From Hermodice carunculata (taxonomy: Eukaryota > Annelida > Polychaeta > Eunicida > Amphinomidae), in assembly GCA_964020975.1 (NCBI GenBank), contig OZ026614.1, positions 3,608,304 through 3,672,303 of the forward strand: a stretch of 64,000 nt of DNA, given 5' to 3'. Position 1 is the first letter of the stretch, and each line of letters starts with the position of its first letter. Positions 48,910-61,597 of this stretch are shown here, one piece after another. Both the position numbers and the translations under genes were made by a program. The notes under the pieces were generated by a model. It was not told the DNA's origin. It worked only from the letters and a program-made list of their open reading frames with translations, and ran no database searches.

Positions 48910-49209
48910 GTGCGGTATCTGCGCCAAAAAATTCTTGTAGTTTACAAACATTACTCAATTTCATTCAGAAAATATTTTCATTTTGATATTTATTTGCTTA
49001 CAATTTCTCCACTCGTGATCTTTTTAGCTGGCGATATTCATCTCAACCCTGGACCTGATAACAACCTTCGTGATACTGCTATTTGTCGTATTAACGCTCG
49101 CAGTTTAACCCATGATAAGATGAGCCGCGTTAAATGCTTCATTATGGTAGACAGACTGAAACTTGCAAACCGAATCTTGTATTCTCGACAATTACAGGCT
49201 GTGAATTAA
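48910..49209 (+). pseudogene. LINE 5' fragment with 2A-like motif
   Basis: A hydrophobic stretch is followed by L-A-G-D-I-H-L-N-P-G-P (GDI to NPGP at 49030-49056), then I-N-A-R-S-L-T-H-D-K, the start of an APE endonuclease. Some CR1/Rex-like LINEs of marine invertebrates carry a 2A-like sequence (consensus D-V/I-E-x-N-P-G-P) at the start of the ORF, where it causes ribosome skipping. Here His replaces the Glu of the consensus, so activity is uncertain. The pyrimidine-rich open region upstream (47725-48741) may be the LINE 5' leader. The rest of the element is missing after 49209. Opposite strand to the receptor gene, within its intron. Confidence 0.72.
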
Positions 49210-49467
49210 ACTAACAAGTTGTCAGTAATTTTAATAGAAAGCAGAGTATATTGGCGAACAGGTCGCATAATTTATTCTGCTCTGATATATTGCATGTTCT
49301 ATATGCATATATAATGCATAAAACTATTACAGCATGGCTAACATAAAGGATTCTGCTTTTCGCAAGACGGAAAGAGAAATACAACGTATTTAAATCATTC
49401 GTTTAAAGCCACCCTGAACTCCTGATGAAATGACGCACCCAAAAAAAGGATAGCTGGTAAAAAAATC

Positions 49468-49469
<2 letters not shown>

Positions 49470-49518
<49 letters not shown>
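49470..49518. repeat. (TG)n microsatellite
   Basis: About 49 bp of TG, 45 bp from the donor of the TM4 exon. Confidence 0.97.
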
Positions 49519-49519
<1 letters not shown>

Positions 49520-49562
49520 ATGAAATATTACAACTTGTCAAGTATCAAACATAATACTGTAC

Positions 49563-49686
49563 CCTGAAGAACGCCATTGGCAAGGCAACAGCCGCTGCCA
49601 CTACCCAAATGAGGACAACTAGCTTGAATGCTCGGCTGGTGCTCCATTGGGATGTCAACTTGAGGGGGTGACAAATTGCACAGTAT
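49563..49686 (-). CDS. GPCR exon: second intracellular loop and TM4
   Basis: The acceptor TCTGATTTCAG ends at 49687. The first base A completes CG from the TM3 exon to make Arg, giving the E-R-Y motif. It continues Y-C-A-I-C-H-P-L-K, then TM4 L-V-V-L-I-W-V-V with the conserved Trp. The donor is GTACAG after 49563, in phase 0. Confidence 0.93.
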
Positions 49687-49862
49687 CTGAAATCAGACAG
49701 ACCGAATTTCAACAAGCAGAGGGTGGCAACAATAATATCCAATAAAGAAATTATTGTTGGCGGTGTGCGATGTTTAGTTGTAGCTTTGTTCTTAACCTTT
49801 TTCTGACATGCTTGTTCCAAATATGTTTGCAACAAGTATGTTATAACCTTCAATATATTGTT

Positions 49863-49869
49863 TATCTAT

Positions 49870-49920
<51 letters not shown>

Positions 49921-50062
49921 TTTGTTTATTTATTTATTTATTTATTTATTTATTCATTTATTTATTTATTTATTTATTTATTCATTCATTAATTCATTCA
50001 TTCATTCATTCATTCATTCATTTATTTATGCATTTATTTATTCATTTATTTATTTGTTCTTT
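49863..50062. repeat. (TTTA)n/(TTCA)n tetranucleotide array
   Basis: About 200 bp of ATTT repeat with TTCA variants in the second half, in the short intron between the TM3 and TM4 exons. Confidence 0.97.
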
Positions 50063-50356
50063 CATTTATTTTGCATGGCATGATATGGGCATGGCGCTTA
50101 CATTATTAAACAGGCTACATCAGGTTAGGCACCAAAGGTCTATATCTGTTTGGTGTGACAAATAATACCAATAAATAAATAAATTATTTATTTCAGGGTA
50201 TTTCAGCGGACATGTTAATATGGAAGGTGATCAGAATTTTGTTATCAGGCACTTGAATAAACAAAATAAGAACATAAATGTTGTGCGCAAATGATGCCCC
50301 ACATATTCTGTAGCACAGTTTGGTGAAAGTCCATTATGGGTAGAAATATATGTCAT

Positions 50357-50640
<284 letters not shown>

Positions 50641-50700
50641 CGCCCGCCCACAGAGTAAAAATCACAGATTTTCAAAAGAATAAAACAACATATTTCTAAC

Positions 50701-50825
50701 CGTTCAAACCCAATGGCAACCAACCCATAGGATGACGATGCAAATGACACATGTGTGGCAAACCATACCATACTGCACGTCAGAGAATTGTAGTGAAGTG
50801 CGTGCATAAAATATTGCTCGAGCAA
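50701..50825 (-). CDS. GPCR exon: first extracellular loop and TM3
   Basis: The acceptor TATTCAATTGTAG ends at 50826 and the donor after GAACG is GTTAGA, weaker than consensus. It encodes L-L-E-Q-Y-F...L-T-C, then TM3 S-M-V-W-F-A-T-H-V-S-F through V-A-I-G-F-E. The Cys lies 28 residues after the TM2 Asp and the Glu of ERY lies 24 residues after that Cys. Both are normal rhodopsin-family spacings and confirm that this exon joins the TM1-TM2 exon directly. Confidence 0.91.
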
Positions 50826-51402
50826 CTACAATTGAATATTATAACCGTTTCTGCCAAGAGGCGACTATAACACGAGATGATGAGATTATTAACAGAGAGG
50901 AATAAAGTCATGAGATCAGACGATGTCTCTTTTTATATTCTCAGACTGCAATTGCATTTTCATATAGCATGACAAGTCATTACAAACTCAGTACAAATAT
51001 GCAAAGCGACCTGGGAAAATTTATTTCGTTCGTTTTGGGGTAGAGACCATACAACATACAACTAATTATGTTTATATTTTTTTCCAAGTTCAATGCATAA
51101 GAGCATTTTTTAAACAATATTTGGATTTAAACCAAGGATTTTTATATTAACACTGTTAAAATGTCTTGTCACAAGATATTTGGCTGCTAAAGACCTTACA
51201 TGCTGCACAAGTGCACAAGAAACACTCCCCCAGCAAACGTCTCTGACAATATGATACAATATTTCTGATTTCCAAATGAGTCACAGAGGTCACCATCAGA
51301 CTACTCAGTGGTCCGGAAGTCTTTAATGGAATTTGTTTGAAGGAATTTATTACCTTGAAAATCTATTTGGACTTGCTGAAAAAAAAACACTCATATCTTT
51401 GT

Positions 51403-51480
51403 CTGTCTGTCTGTCTGTGTGTCTGTCTGTCTCTCTGTCTGTCTCTCTGCCCCCCCTCTCTCCCTGTATATGTGTGTATG

Positions 51481-51525
<45 letters not shown>

Positions 51526-51573
51526 CGGACATAATAATTGGTATATATTGTACTTGTGTATTTTGTCCAGAAC

Positions 51574-51613
<40 letters not shown>
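51403..51613. repeat. Compound (TCTG)n, (TA)n, (TG)n, (TA)n microsatellites
   Basis: A TCTG/TCTC array (51403-51449), TA then TG (51480-51524) and a second TA block (51579-51613). Confidence 0.95.
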
Positions 51614-51618
<5 letters not shown>

Positions 51619-52537
51619 CCATATGGCAGAAAAACACTGTATACACGGTTACATTTTGCACATCATAACTGACCCTTCCTATAATCAAGACACATCCGGG
51701 TGTGTTTAGTATACCAGAACGCTTGCAAGCGCTTGTCTTTACTTCAAAAAAGTAAAAGTCAGAACATTTCAGAACCTTGTAAACATGTTGTTTACGTTTT
51801 GTTTACTGAACGCAAGGCAGATGTTCATTAGGTCTCACATAATTTTTGAATTAATGTGTCTTGCCACGCTTGGTAGGAACAAGGTTCTTCATCCAGGGAA
51901 AACGCTAACTGTTCAGCCTGAACGTGAGGCAGGACTTGATCAGAAAAAGGTGCTGCAATTCTCTTTTAAACCAAAATGGGTCTCCCTCAAGCCAAATTTG
52001 GTTTCATTGACCGCAACATCAGGCACCATAAAACGTTTTACAATTTTACCCTTAATGCATGAACATCCAAAATACTATTCACCATCACGCCAAGGGAAAA
52101 TGGTGTCCCAGTACCTCCATTGTGCGGAAGTGCCATATATTAGCATGCAAGATTATACAGCAAATTACATTTTTACTTTCACTCAATTTAATTGTGTACA
52201 ACTGTTTTCGTTATATTCAAAACAAATATAGATGCAGACTGTTATTCACCGCTGCGCTTGGAAAACTCGAAGTCCAAAAAAAACGACCCTTTTCTCCGAG
52301 ATATATGAATGAATGAATCAATCAATCAATAAATGGATGATTGATGTATTAAATAAATGAATTAATAGATCAGCAGCAGAAACCGTTCCCAGACCATGAT
52401 GCCGGTGAGGAAATAACTGCAGTTCTGACTTCTTACGTTGCAAAAATGCGGTTCGGCATGAAATTGCTCGGGAAAATGAAGGGGAGAACCATTATGGATT
52501 ATGGATGCTTCCCTTTAGTAACATAAAGCTTGCTGTA

Positions 52538-52609
<72 letters not shown>

Positions 52610-52640
52610 ATAATTATTTTTATTATTATTATTTTTATTA

Positions 52641-52706
<66 letters not shown>
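52538..52706. repeat. (ATT)n trinucleotide microsatellite
   Basis: About 169 bp of ATT repeat, interrupted near 52607-52650. Confidence 0.97.
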
Positions 52707-52707
<1 letters not shown>

Positions 52708-53469
52708 TCACATAACTGTGGTAGCTGTTGTAAGGCTAGTATGTCCCTGAATCAATTTTGAATGATGTTTTTGGACTCTTATGCTTGATGGCATCTAGAA
52801 ACAGAGGCCACCAACGAACGCTAAGTAACATTGCAACTCCCCCGCTGAATTGAGAACTCATAAGAACGAGGGCTCTTGACGTATAGTTACAGGCTGATGT
52901 ACCCTATAATTTTGACTGATATTGCCATATGTTAAATTTGTCATTCCTGAACGTTCCCTTCTTGGCATAAATAAAAAATACCGATAATACATAATATACG
53001 TCTTTCAAACTCACGAAAAAGCGGTGAGCTCACACAAAAGAAAAAAAAAACACTGAGTACAACAGTAAATGAATAATTCAGCTGTTGGGATTGCCCTACT
53101 ACTGAAAATTGTTAAGCGGCCCATTCAGATGAGCTCCCTACAATACGAATTTGTCTGAGAAGAAAATGTTGAGATGGTGGGTCTGTCCTTGGACTTTGAC
53201 TGAGAGATCACCCCGTGCTATGGTAGAATTCATCAACACTCACTGACGCAACAAAACATTTTAAACAAGCCAAGGGCCAGATAATAGTTTGCTACATGCC
53301 ATAGCTACTTGGCAACAAGAGGGCTCTTATGGACCCATGCTCAGCTGACCCTACAATGAACAGAGCAAAGTTGAGTGGGACCGCCTTGGTTAGAATGATT
53401 AGAATAATCCCCATTGACGTACACGGCTATCAATAGGAACATTTGCCTTAACCGAAAAACTCATAAGAA

Positions 53470-53589
53470 ATAAACAATTCAAAGTATCACCATCTAGTGA
53501 CCATATTTGCTGCCCCCCCCCCCACACACACACTACTTTTCCTCATCTTAGAACAATTTGAGTCACATATTTGAAAACGCTGAAAATAG

Positions 53590-53636
<47 letters not shown>

Positions 53637-54880
53637 AATAAAACTCGAAAAAAGGGGGGAAAACAGCGCCACCATAAAACACATCAGGTCTGAGAATCCC
53701 TAGACTTGTCTTTATGCAATTTCAAACAATTGGCAGAGTGGTTTTTGAGAAGATTTCTTATAATTTGGCCAAAAAAAGGACAAAAAACAGTCATGAAACA
53801 TCCAAACATAACTGGAATGTGACCATTTGAACAAGCTTGGTAGAGAGCCGCACAAGGTAAATTCCTACCAAGCTTGAAATTAATCTGATTTACGATTTTG
53901 GAGTATATGTCAAAACTGTGAATTTCCTTTACAATTCCCATTGATTTTCACAGTTATTGATATACATGCATTTAATGACACGCGTCCAAATTGAAAAATG
54001 GCTTGTGCAGCTCACTGCACAAGCTATATTTCCACCAACTTTCAGCACAGTTTGAAAATAATATGTTTAAACCACAAGCTGAGAGACTGGTTTGGGGGAA
54101 AAAAGGCTAAAATAGCTCTCGCATGTAAAAAAAAAAATCATTAGAATGTAGAAAACAAAAATCGCAGTAACACCTTGCATAGTTTTGGTGTCCCGGAAGT
54201 GCCAATTCTTCAATTTCAAAGAGTTGGCTTTTCGATTTCGGAGAATAAATTCTTTTTAGTATGTGGTCAATAATGAGATAAGAAAAATCATAAAATTAAA
54301 ACAAAAAAAGCAAGACCATGCTGGCAAACGGGTAGAGGACCCCAACCAAGTTTGACATGAATCTCAAATTAAAAATCTTTAAAAAATAAAAAATCCAAAG
54401 TATCACCCCCTAGCCAACAAGTTTTACCCCTTTCACAAGCTACATTTCCAGCATGTTTCAGCACAATCAGAGAGACACTTTTGAAGAAGTTGTAAATAGT
54501 TTTCAGACACAAAATTTCAAAAAAATAAAAGGTGCAGGAGCGCCTCTTAAACACATTAGGGTTCGGGGGTTACCAGAAGTGTTCCGTTGCAATTTCGAAG
54601 CTATTGGTCAGCGATTTGATAGAAGAGAAGTTTAAGATTTGGTAAAAAATGAACCAGAACTCAATAAACAAAATAAATTAAAAACACTGGAGTGTGACCA
54701 TATTTAAAAACTTGCTAGAGAGCCGCCTAAGGTGAATCGATGTGTTAAGTGAATCTGGTTGACACCTGTGGGTAAGAACTTAAAATGGGAATTTCCATTG
54801 TAAGCCCCAGGGACCAATATTGTAATCTACAGAGATGCATGCATTAAATGACACATACTCGGATTGAAAAAAAAAATCGT
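53470..54880 (-). repeat. Low-copy diverged repeat family, about three units, reverse orientation
   Basis: Three related units of roughly 400-480 bp. Anchors are GTGACCATTTGAACAAGCTT, then GTAGAGAGCCGC (about 53820), with versions at about 54305 and 54693, and CACAAGCTATATTTCC (about 54020, again about 54433). Reverse-complemented, the anchor matches the family at 39480-41880. A (CA)n run lies at 53597-53633. Confidence 0.72.
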
Positions 54881-55847
54881 TAAAAATCATGAATCCCAAC
54901 ACCTCTTGTTGTAATCACGCGATGCCTTTTTCTGACATTTCGATACTCATCGGACTTTGGTTATTGCTTGCATATACAATGTAGTTCTCCTTCCAGTAAG
55001 GAGATTTCAAGCAAAACAGAAGCATAAAAAGCATGTGTTTAGGAATAATTGCCACCCGGTCTTGTATGACGAGTGCATACATTTTGTGTAAAGGCTTTAA
55101 AGTCATAATACAGAGAACTCTCAGATTCCTTATGATGTTGCATAGGGAGAGTACACTCGTAGGCTATTTACATCAATTCTCTGCATGCATTGTGGACTAT
55201 TTATCTGTTTTGAATGAATCAGATTAATTTCCATACCAAGAGTTCCTGTGTTCCATTTATTTGTTTGAGAAGACGAAAGTTGACTCACAATTATAATGCA
55301 ACATTAATAAGAACATATTAACAAGAGCTGCAGTGGGTTATTAGTTTAACTGAATTAAACGGGATATACCATTCTTTCATATCCAAAGAGTTCCATGGAA
55401 ATATCATTCTGTATTTCAAATCTCTTTGTCTTTTAACAGAGCACTTCAAAACTTTCGAATAAATTTGTATAACTTCTCAACGTAGTTGGAAATTTGATGC
55501 AGGTTACATTCGACCAGATATTATGCAGATCTTACATGACTGCCCTAAATGCTTCTTATAGAACTCTGGCTTTCGTGTTTGCCAATTTCTAGTTCCTTCC
55601 TTTGCTTGGTAGCATCTACTTGTATAAAAGTTGTGTGGTCGTTTCTCTTCTCTAGTAAAACGAGGAAGTGTTTCAGACTGTAAATAGCTTCATTGTAATT
55701 TTTTCAAACCTGAATGTACGTTATGTATGCTGCGACCAGATCTTATATCTCATCTGCATCAGTACAGATATCTTCGAATGAAAGTTGATGGAGGGACTTT
55801 TTTCTGGATTTAACAGAAAGTCTTGATCCACGTTGATAAAAAGGAAA
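54881..55847. other. No recognised gene (receptor intron)
   Basis: AT-rich intronic DNA between the TM1-TM2 and TM3 exons. Nothing supportable is seen. Confidence 0.5.
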
Positions 55848-55872
55848 TAAATAAATAAATAAATATATATAG

Positions 55873-55933
<61 letters not shown>

Positions 55934-56050
55934 AACAAACAAATAAACAAATAAATAAAGAAATAGAAATAAAGAAATAAATTAAGCAAATGAATGAATG
56001 AATGAATGAATGAATGAATGAATGAATAAATGAATAAATAAATAAAAATA
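55848..56050. repeat. Compound (AAAT)n, (GACA)n, (AAAT)n, (GAAT)n array
   Basis: Tetranucleotide blocks of AAAT, TAGA/GACA, CAAA/TAAA and TGAA in succession over about 200 bp. Confidence 0.95.
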
Positions 56051-57280
56051 AATACTCTGTCACAAGTGCATCTTCACCCAAGTCTCTACTGTCTTTCTAA
56101 GATTCAGTAGCTGTCATGTTTTATAATACTCATTTTTATGCAAATTTCTGCTTATGACACTTTGCATGAGCAATGCATCGAAAATGCTTACCTGTTCATT
56201 TCACGCACCCATTTTTATGACAACTTTACTCCCACACAGTAATTCCATCCTTGTGATTAAAAGAATAGGATCACTCAAATACAGCAGAGCTGAACCATCC
56301 CATGTTTTATTTCTAATATTCCCCTACTACAAACATACACTGGTTGTCAGTTTGTAAACATTGTCCATCATCAGTGCATTTATAATCCTCTTTTTATTAT
56401 TATTTTTTTGTTAAATGATCACAACCTTGCTTAGTATAAACTGAACAAAAAGGCACTGCGGTGAAACATAATTTCACCTTTTTTCAATAATTTTCCTTTG
56501 ATTTTTTCATATTGTAATTAGAGGAGCAGTGGCAATGACTTTCAGCCGAAGGATGCCAAAGTTAATCAGCACAGCTGCTTTGCCAAATATTCATTCAATT
56601 TTTCCGAAATTTGGGAATCCTGGAATTGTTTTTGTCTGAATCTTTAACTTCAACTTAGAAAGGCTTCTGATTTTGTTTTGACACTATTTTTTATTCGTAA
56701 TTGGATCCAGCTTTGATCCTGCATTTCGTGTTAAGATACAGTCTGAATTGTTCGTTTTTTGAGTCATCAAAATTTCTCAATGCTAAGAAAGATGACTTTA
56801 TAGCATCATAAAATAATTTCTGACTACTACAGAATGAAAGATATGGTCAGGGGTGATCTGCAGTTTAACATTTGCTAGAATCATAATCTTTTCCTTCTTT
56901 CCTTTCTTCTTCCTTAATCAACTGCTTACAAGGGTCCCGACATGTTAGGAGACCAATACAGCCAGCCAGGGTCTCAAAAGCAATGACCAGAGTAACAGCA
57001 ATGGTGATCAACATCATATGTATATATTTACATTCGGAGTTTTTGTTAGCATTGAAAGAATAGGGACACATTTTGTTTCATCAGTCGATGGTAACATCAT
57101 GTACAGCACGGCACGTGCCAGTGCCTACTTGCCCCTACGTAACAAGCGGCTGGCCACACCCATAGCTCCTCCCACTGATAAACAAAAGGTCCTTCGCAGT
57201 GGCTATCAAAACTTTTACGCACAAATATTCATGACAAATTTAATTCTAGTATTAATGTTAATATGAATATAAATATAAAA

Positions 57281-57432
57281 AATGAAGTCTGTCTCTGTTG
57301 TTGTCATTGGCATGTAACAGCGCGGTATGGTAGGCATTTTTTTCATGACGTCGCTATCGCGACGTCATGAAAAATGCCTACTAAGAACCGCACTGTTACA
57401 TGCCAATGACAACAACAGAGACAGACTTCACT
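57281..57432. mobile_element. 152-bp foldback element (two 74-bp inverted arms)
   Basis: The left arm (57281-57354) and right arm (57359-57432) are reverse complements at roughly 90%, with a 4-nt centre. The outer 40 bp are nearly perfect, including GTTGTTGTCATTGGCATGT; differences cluster mid-arm. The right arm ends a few bases before a long (TA)n array. It has no gene. It looks like a MITE or foldback element, but no target duplication can be assigned because the flanks are AT-rich. Confidence 0.85.
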
Positions 57433-57433
57433 T

Positions 57434-57438
<5 letters not shown>

Positions 57439-57508
<70 letters not shown>

Positions 57509-57522
57509 GTGTGTGTGTGTGT
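57439..57522. repeat. Compound (TA)n-(TG)n microsatellite
   Basis: About 64 bp of TA, then ACACATG and a short TG run, directly beside the foldback element. Confidence 0.96.
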
Positions 57523-58019
57523 GTACTCATGACACACAGTGTAATACTTATGGCAGTGACAGCCCTGTATATGTTATTAACAGCTTTTTTGCGGTCACTA
57601 AAACATCGTACGCATGTTTTTGGCGCTCTTCCTCTAACCATTGTTAATCATCTTCAATAGTTCTAGGCGAAATCTTTATCATCCCGTTATATTTAAGGCA
57701 ATACATTATTGAAATATTTATAATGGAATATCTGGGCCAGATCTAAGAGCAGTCCTCCTACATCATGCATCAAACTATGTCCACTTCTGAGCGAGACTTA
57801 TTTTAGTTGACAAGCCTTGTGTCTTGTTCACGTAACCTTTCACCAGTTATTATAATTTGAGATTTTACAGGTGCCACAGTATAATTACCATTTCAGCTAT
57901 TGCATCCTTTATCATGACCACTTTGCAAGTTTTTTTTTTTTGACAATCTGATATTTGTGCTTTCCTTTGGTGTAAACTCAGTCTTCACAGCGCTAAAAAA
58001 ACGGAATAATATAGCTTAC

Positions 58020-58141
58020 TCTCATAGGTGCACATACTGTGAGCATAAGCAAGTCAGCCAAGGCAAGGTCCAGGAGCAAAATATTTGTTGGTGTTCTCAT
58101 TTTCCTTGACCCAATAATAGCAATAAAGACGAGAATATTTC
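58020..58141 (-). CDS. GPCR exon: end of TM1, first intracellular loop and TM2
   Basis: The acceptor has a strong pyrimidine tract (CCTGTTTTTACTATTTTTGTAG) and ends at 58142; the donor is AGA|GTAAGC after 58020. The first two bases complete a Gly codon, giving the TM1 G-N signature, followed by I-L-V-F-I-A-I-I. TM2 contains N-I-L-L-L-D-L-A-L-A-D with the conserved Asp. The exon carrying the N-terminus and first half of TM1 lies further upstream and was not found; it may be outside the window. Together the six exons code for about 276 residues, the full membrane core minus its start. The peptide-receptor call is tentative; no ligand can be named. Confidence 0.93.
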
Positions 58142-60842
58142 CTACAAAAATAGTAAAAACAGGAGCACAACCAGTACATGTATATCTATCTGCTTTCTGT
58201 CTAACTATTTTTTGTCTCTTTCTATGAGAACAGCTAACAGCAATAATTGACTGTATGCCTCTATATCATAGTTCGAAAATCAGTCCATGTTGAAACGTTG
58301 ACAAGTTCATCAAGATTAATATAGCCAGATATTACAGCATGGTTTGAATATCCACCAAGCAATACATTGTTAATTGAATATATAAAGACAATAAAATTCC
58401 ATATTCAAAACAAATGAATTTTGACCACCATGAGAAAAACAAGTAGTAATTTAAATTGATTTAATGCTGGCAACTCTCAACTTCAGGAAGTATCTTGCCT
58501 CATGCACAATGTGTATAAAATGGTAACTGCAAGTTTTAGGATTTCATCTTTGCGGCATCATTTACATAACACTTGAAATCCATCTGATACATTTATAGCA
58601 AAGTTTCATTTTTACCAAGAGATATCGAAATGATGCCTTACTTTTTATGTTCGAATATCCCTGTTTAACAAGTTTATGAAGTAAAAGTTAATGTTGGCAG
58701 TAAAAACTCTCAACTTCGGCAAATATTCTAGCTAGGGCTATTAACCTTGACACATAGACACCATAAGCTGACCCAAGTGATATAAGAGGATTACTTCCTA
58801 TGTTAGATTAGAAATCATAACGTTTGTCTTATAATTTATAACTGCACCTTGCTAGAATGACCTTGGGAAAAAGATTAACCAAATGAGTACTGGAAACCTA
58901 GGGTCATTCTTTGCCCAAGGGTCTGGTGAGGAATGACGCTATTTTCACCCTGCTCTTGGCACATCCATATGCAATCGTGTGCCATTTTTGTGACAGCAGC
59001 TACAGTTGTGTTGCTCTTACGACTGTAAATAAAATCGCTCACCTTTGTAAAAATAGCGATACATAACTCCTGTAAAACCACATGTCTTATATTTCAGTAA
59101 TGCTATTCTGCCTGTGCATTACTTACAAAAGATCCATTGGAATGCATGTTCATGTTTGCAGAAGTGTTTATAATTCAATTGTCTTATTGATGATTTTCAA
59201 GTCTGTTATTTACAGCTACAACATGTCCATTATATATTAATAACGTTCATTTCTGGGCTGTTATTCGTTTTCTTTGTCAGGGCTGGCATGAATTACTATC
59301 TATCAAACTGTTGATTTGAAACTTGAGTTTTTCAAGAATTGACTGAATAGTCAAATCATTATGGCACGATCAAATAACAATATTAAGGATTGAAACTGTA
59401 GTTTAAGATTATGAATTGATATACCCAAAATTGACAGCTATACATGTAAACTGTGTTGGCAATTTATTGTCAGGGGAACTCCAGCTGAAAATTGTGATTG
59501 TGAGCTACTAAAACAATCTATCGCTGGAGCTACCTGAACGAAAAATTCTATGTAATATAAACTAACACCTGGTTAACGTATGGCAAATATAATAAAAGTT
59601 CCCATGACAGGAAGAAAAAGTGCAAGCATATGAAAGTAATGAATAAAGAATCTTAGAGGATGGTCTCTACTTTACCATTTAAGTCATCGCATCCTTTCTG
59701 ATTGTCCTATCCATGTTCGAGTGGAGGATATTTTACATATTTTTTCTTGTGACCATCCAGTACCTTTGCTTTAACTATAATGTAACTCAATATCATAGAC
59801 ACTGTGATTTGTTTTGCGAGGTCGAGTTTGGTATCATTTGCGCCTCCCACAGCATTTTTGCAATATATGGGTGACAATATGAAGATCTCGTGGCTGCTTT
59901 AGCATCCTTAATTTTTTATTGATCTCATAATATTAAGTATGATTCTAAAGCAATCCAAAATCTCAGTTGCTTACGATACTAGTGACGCCCCCAATAACAT
60001 ACAGATTTTATAAGCCAAATGCGGTGACAGATACAAAATTTCATATCTCTTAAATTAATTCAATAAGACATGCTAAATGTATGGGATATATAAACCATGT
60101 CCAACACTACAAAATTGCTTAATATCAGTAACCGTGACCTGTTTTTAGGTCACCAGTTCTGTAAATTTGAAAGAAGTGATTTTAAGATTGTAGGGTGTAG
60201 CTTAGACATTGAAGACAAAGCAATCCCGTGAATTAAGCCTCTAGATCAACATTGTACTTAAGCACATTGTACATAAATAAATACTTGGTGATCTACTTTT
60301 TGGATCACCGTCACCCACAAACTATGGAGTTTGGCGCTTGTCCGAGTTTATTGTTGTTCTTCAAGAACTCAAAAAGGGACAATTCGATTTGAACAAGGAA
60401 ACCATGAATAGAAAGCTAAAGGTGGGGCGCGTAATCTGATTGTGACATTAAAATCCGCGTAGAAAACCAAGATCATATGATCAGGGACTGGTCCCACACT
60501 GGAAAAGCCACTTCTTCAGCTAAGTAATGGATTGTCTGAATTTTTGTATTTTACTTGTGTGAGGTTATTAAAATTTAGTGCATCGACGTTTTAAAGCTTC
60601 AGAGACTATATATATTCATATTTCTGGATTTGCACCTTGATGACTTTTAGGAAATTTGATAAGCAATTTTCAGTACACTTCATAGTGTACTTGGACAGAA
60701 GAATAAGCCAAGCAGCACCCAATTGTACTTGGATCAGTTAGGCATACAAAGGCAGACTACTGACAGACTGGTAAATTGGCACGCACAAAGGATCTACCTG
60801 AGAGAATACTGTGAGAAAAATAAATCACGCACTTAGACAATT
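58142..60842. other. Upstream intron or 5' flank of the receptor gene
   Basis: The exon with the receptor N-terminus should be on the minus strand here or beyond the window. I could not identify a hydrophobic segment ending with the required single G before a GT donor. No other gene is recognised. Confidence 0.45.
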
Positions 60843-61300
60843 ATGTGTGTTGCAACAGCATTATATAGACTGAGGATTGGCGTTTTCCACCTGACGCCTC
60901 GGCACACAGGTCTGAGAAATGTGAAAACAGTATCTGATTTTTCCGCATGGACAACTCTTATCCCAATGATGACTGTGTTGTTCCTATACTTTTTCATTTC
61001 CATGCACTCGGTAAACAACCAATGGTCACCCAATAATGGTTTCCAGTTCCAGCATACCAACAGCATCAACATTACGCTGGATACGTACATTCTTAACAGT
61101 AGCCCACAGCATGAACCACATATATACTTGTCGAACAGATATAATATTAAATCAGGTGATCACACAAATATTACATCGCATTATTGTCAGCTGATAACTA
61201 GAACTCTGGATAAAATCCACAAAGATATGACAATGAATACTTTAACATATTACCAGCCATCTGTAATACGTAATAGGGAAAGCCGTGTTTATTACGGTAA

Positions 61301-61576
61301 TACGAATCTGACTGCAATATATGCAATAGCCCAGTGAGCACAGGTCTGGGATTGCTGTGTGATACCTGTGATACACTGATCCATCCACAGTGTGTGAATG
61401 TGAATAGCCACGAACCTCAAACTTTTGAATCTTTGAGCATTCCTTTTTTGTGCCCTAGAAGCGAGTGGGATAATGAAAATGATGATATTCTGGGCTTTGC
61501 TTCAGATATTTTTAGTGGCCGGGACTTACATGCAAATGACTTCGGGGATATGTCAAATGATACAGAACCAAATTGA
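61301..61576 (+). pseudogene. LINE N-terminal PHD-type zinc finger
   Basis: In one frame, C-N-I-C (61313-61324), C-D-T-C, H-P-Q-C and a later C-P-R-S follow the C4-H-C spacing of PHD fingers. The last Cys of the expected pair is not visible. The frame is open only from 61301 because of stops just upstream. The preceding 164-codon frame (to 61337), in a different phase, is probably the displaced N-terminal part. In CR1 elements this finger lies just before the endonuclease. Confidence 0.75.
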
Positions 61577-61597
61577 AAACCTCCCACATAACATGGG

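Noticed and set aside
51785-52231. 148-codon frame starting F-C-L-L-N-A-R, like a LINE endonuclease start
   Set aside because: The first dozen residues resemble an APE-endonuclease start, but none of the later blocks follows. Too weak to annotate.
56865-57071. Minus-strand hydrophobic frame as an extra receptor exon
   Set aside because: The TM1-TM2 and TM3 exons already join in phase with the correct residue spacing, leaving no room for it. It also lacks a matching splice pair.
57090-57190. GC-richer stretch with an E-box and CCACACCC/CTCCTCCC as a promoter
   Set aside because: It lies inside a receptor intron with no gene start downstream on either strand. Motifs this short occur by chance.
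60833-61090. Minus-strand frame as the receptor's first exon
   Set aside because: It lacks a TM1-like segment ending in the single G required before a GT donor, and it overlaps the plus-strand LINE frame.
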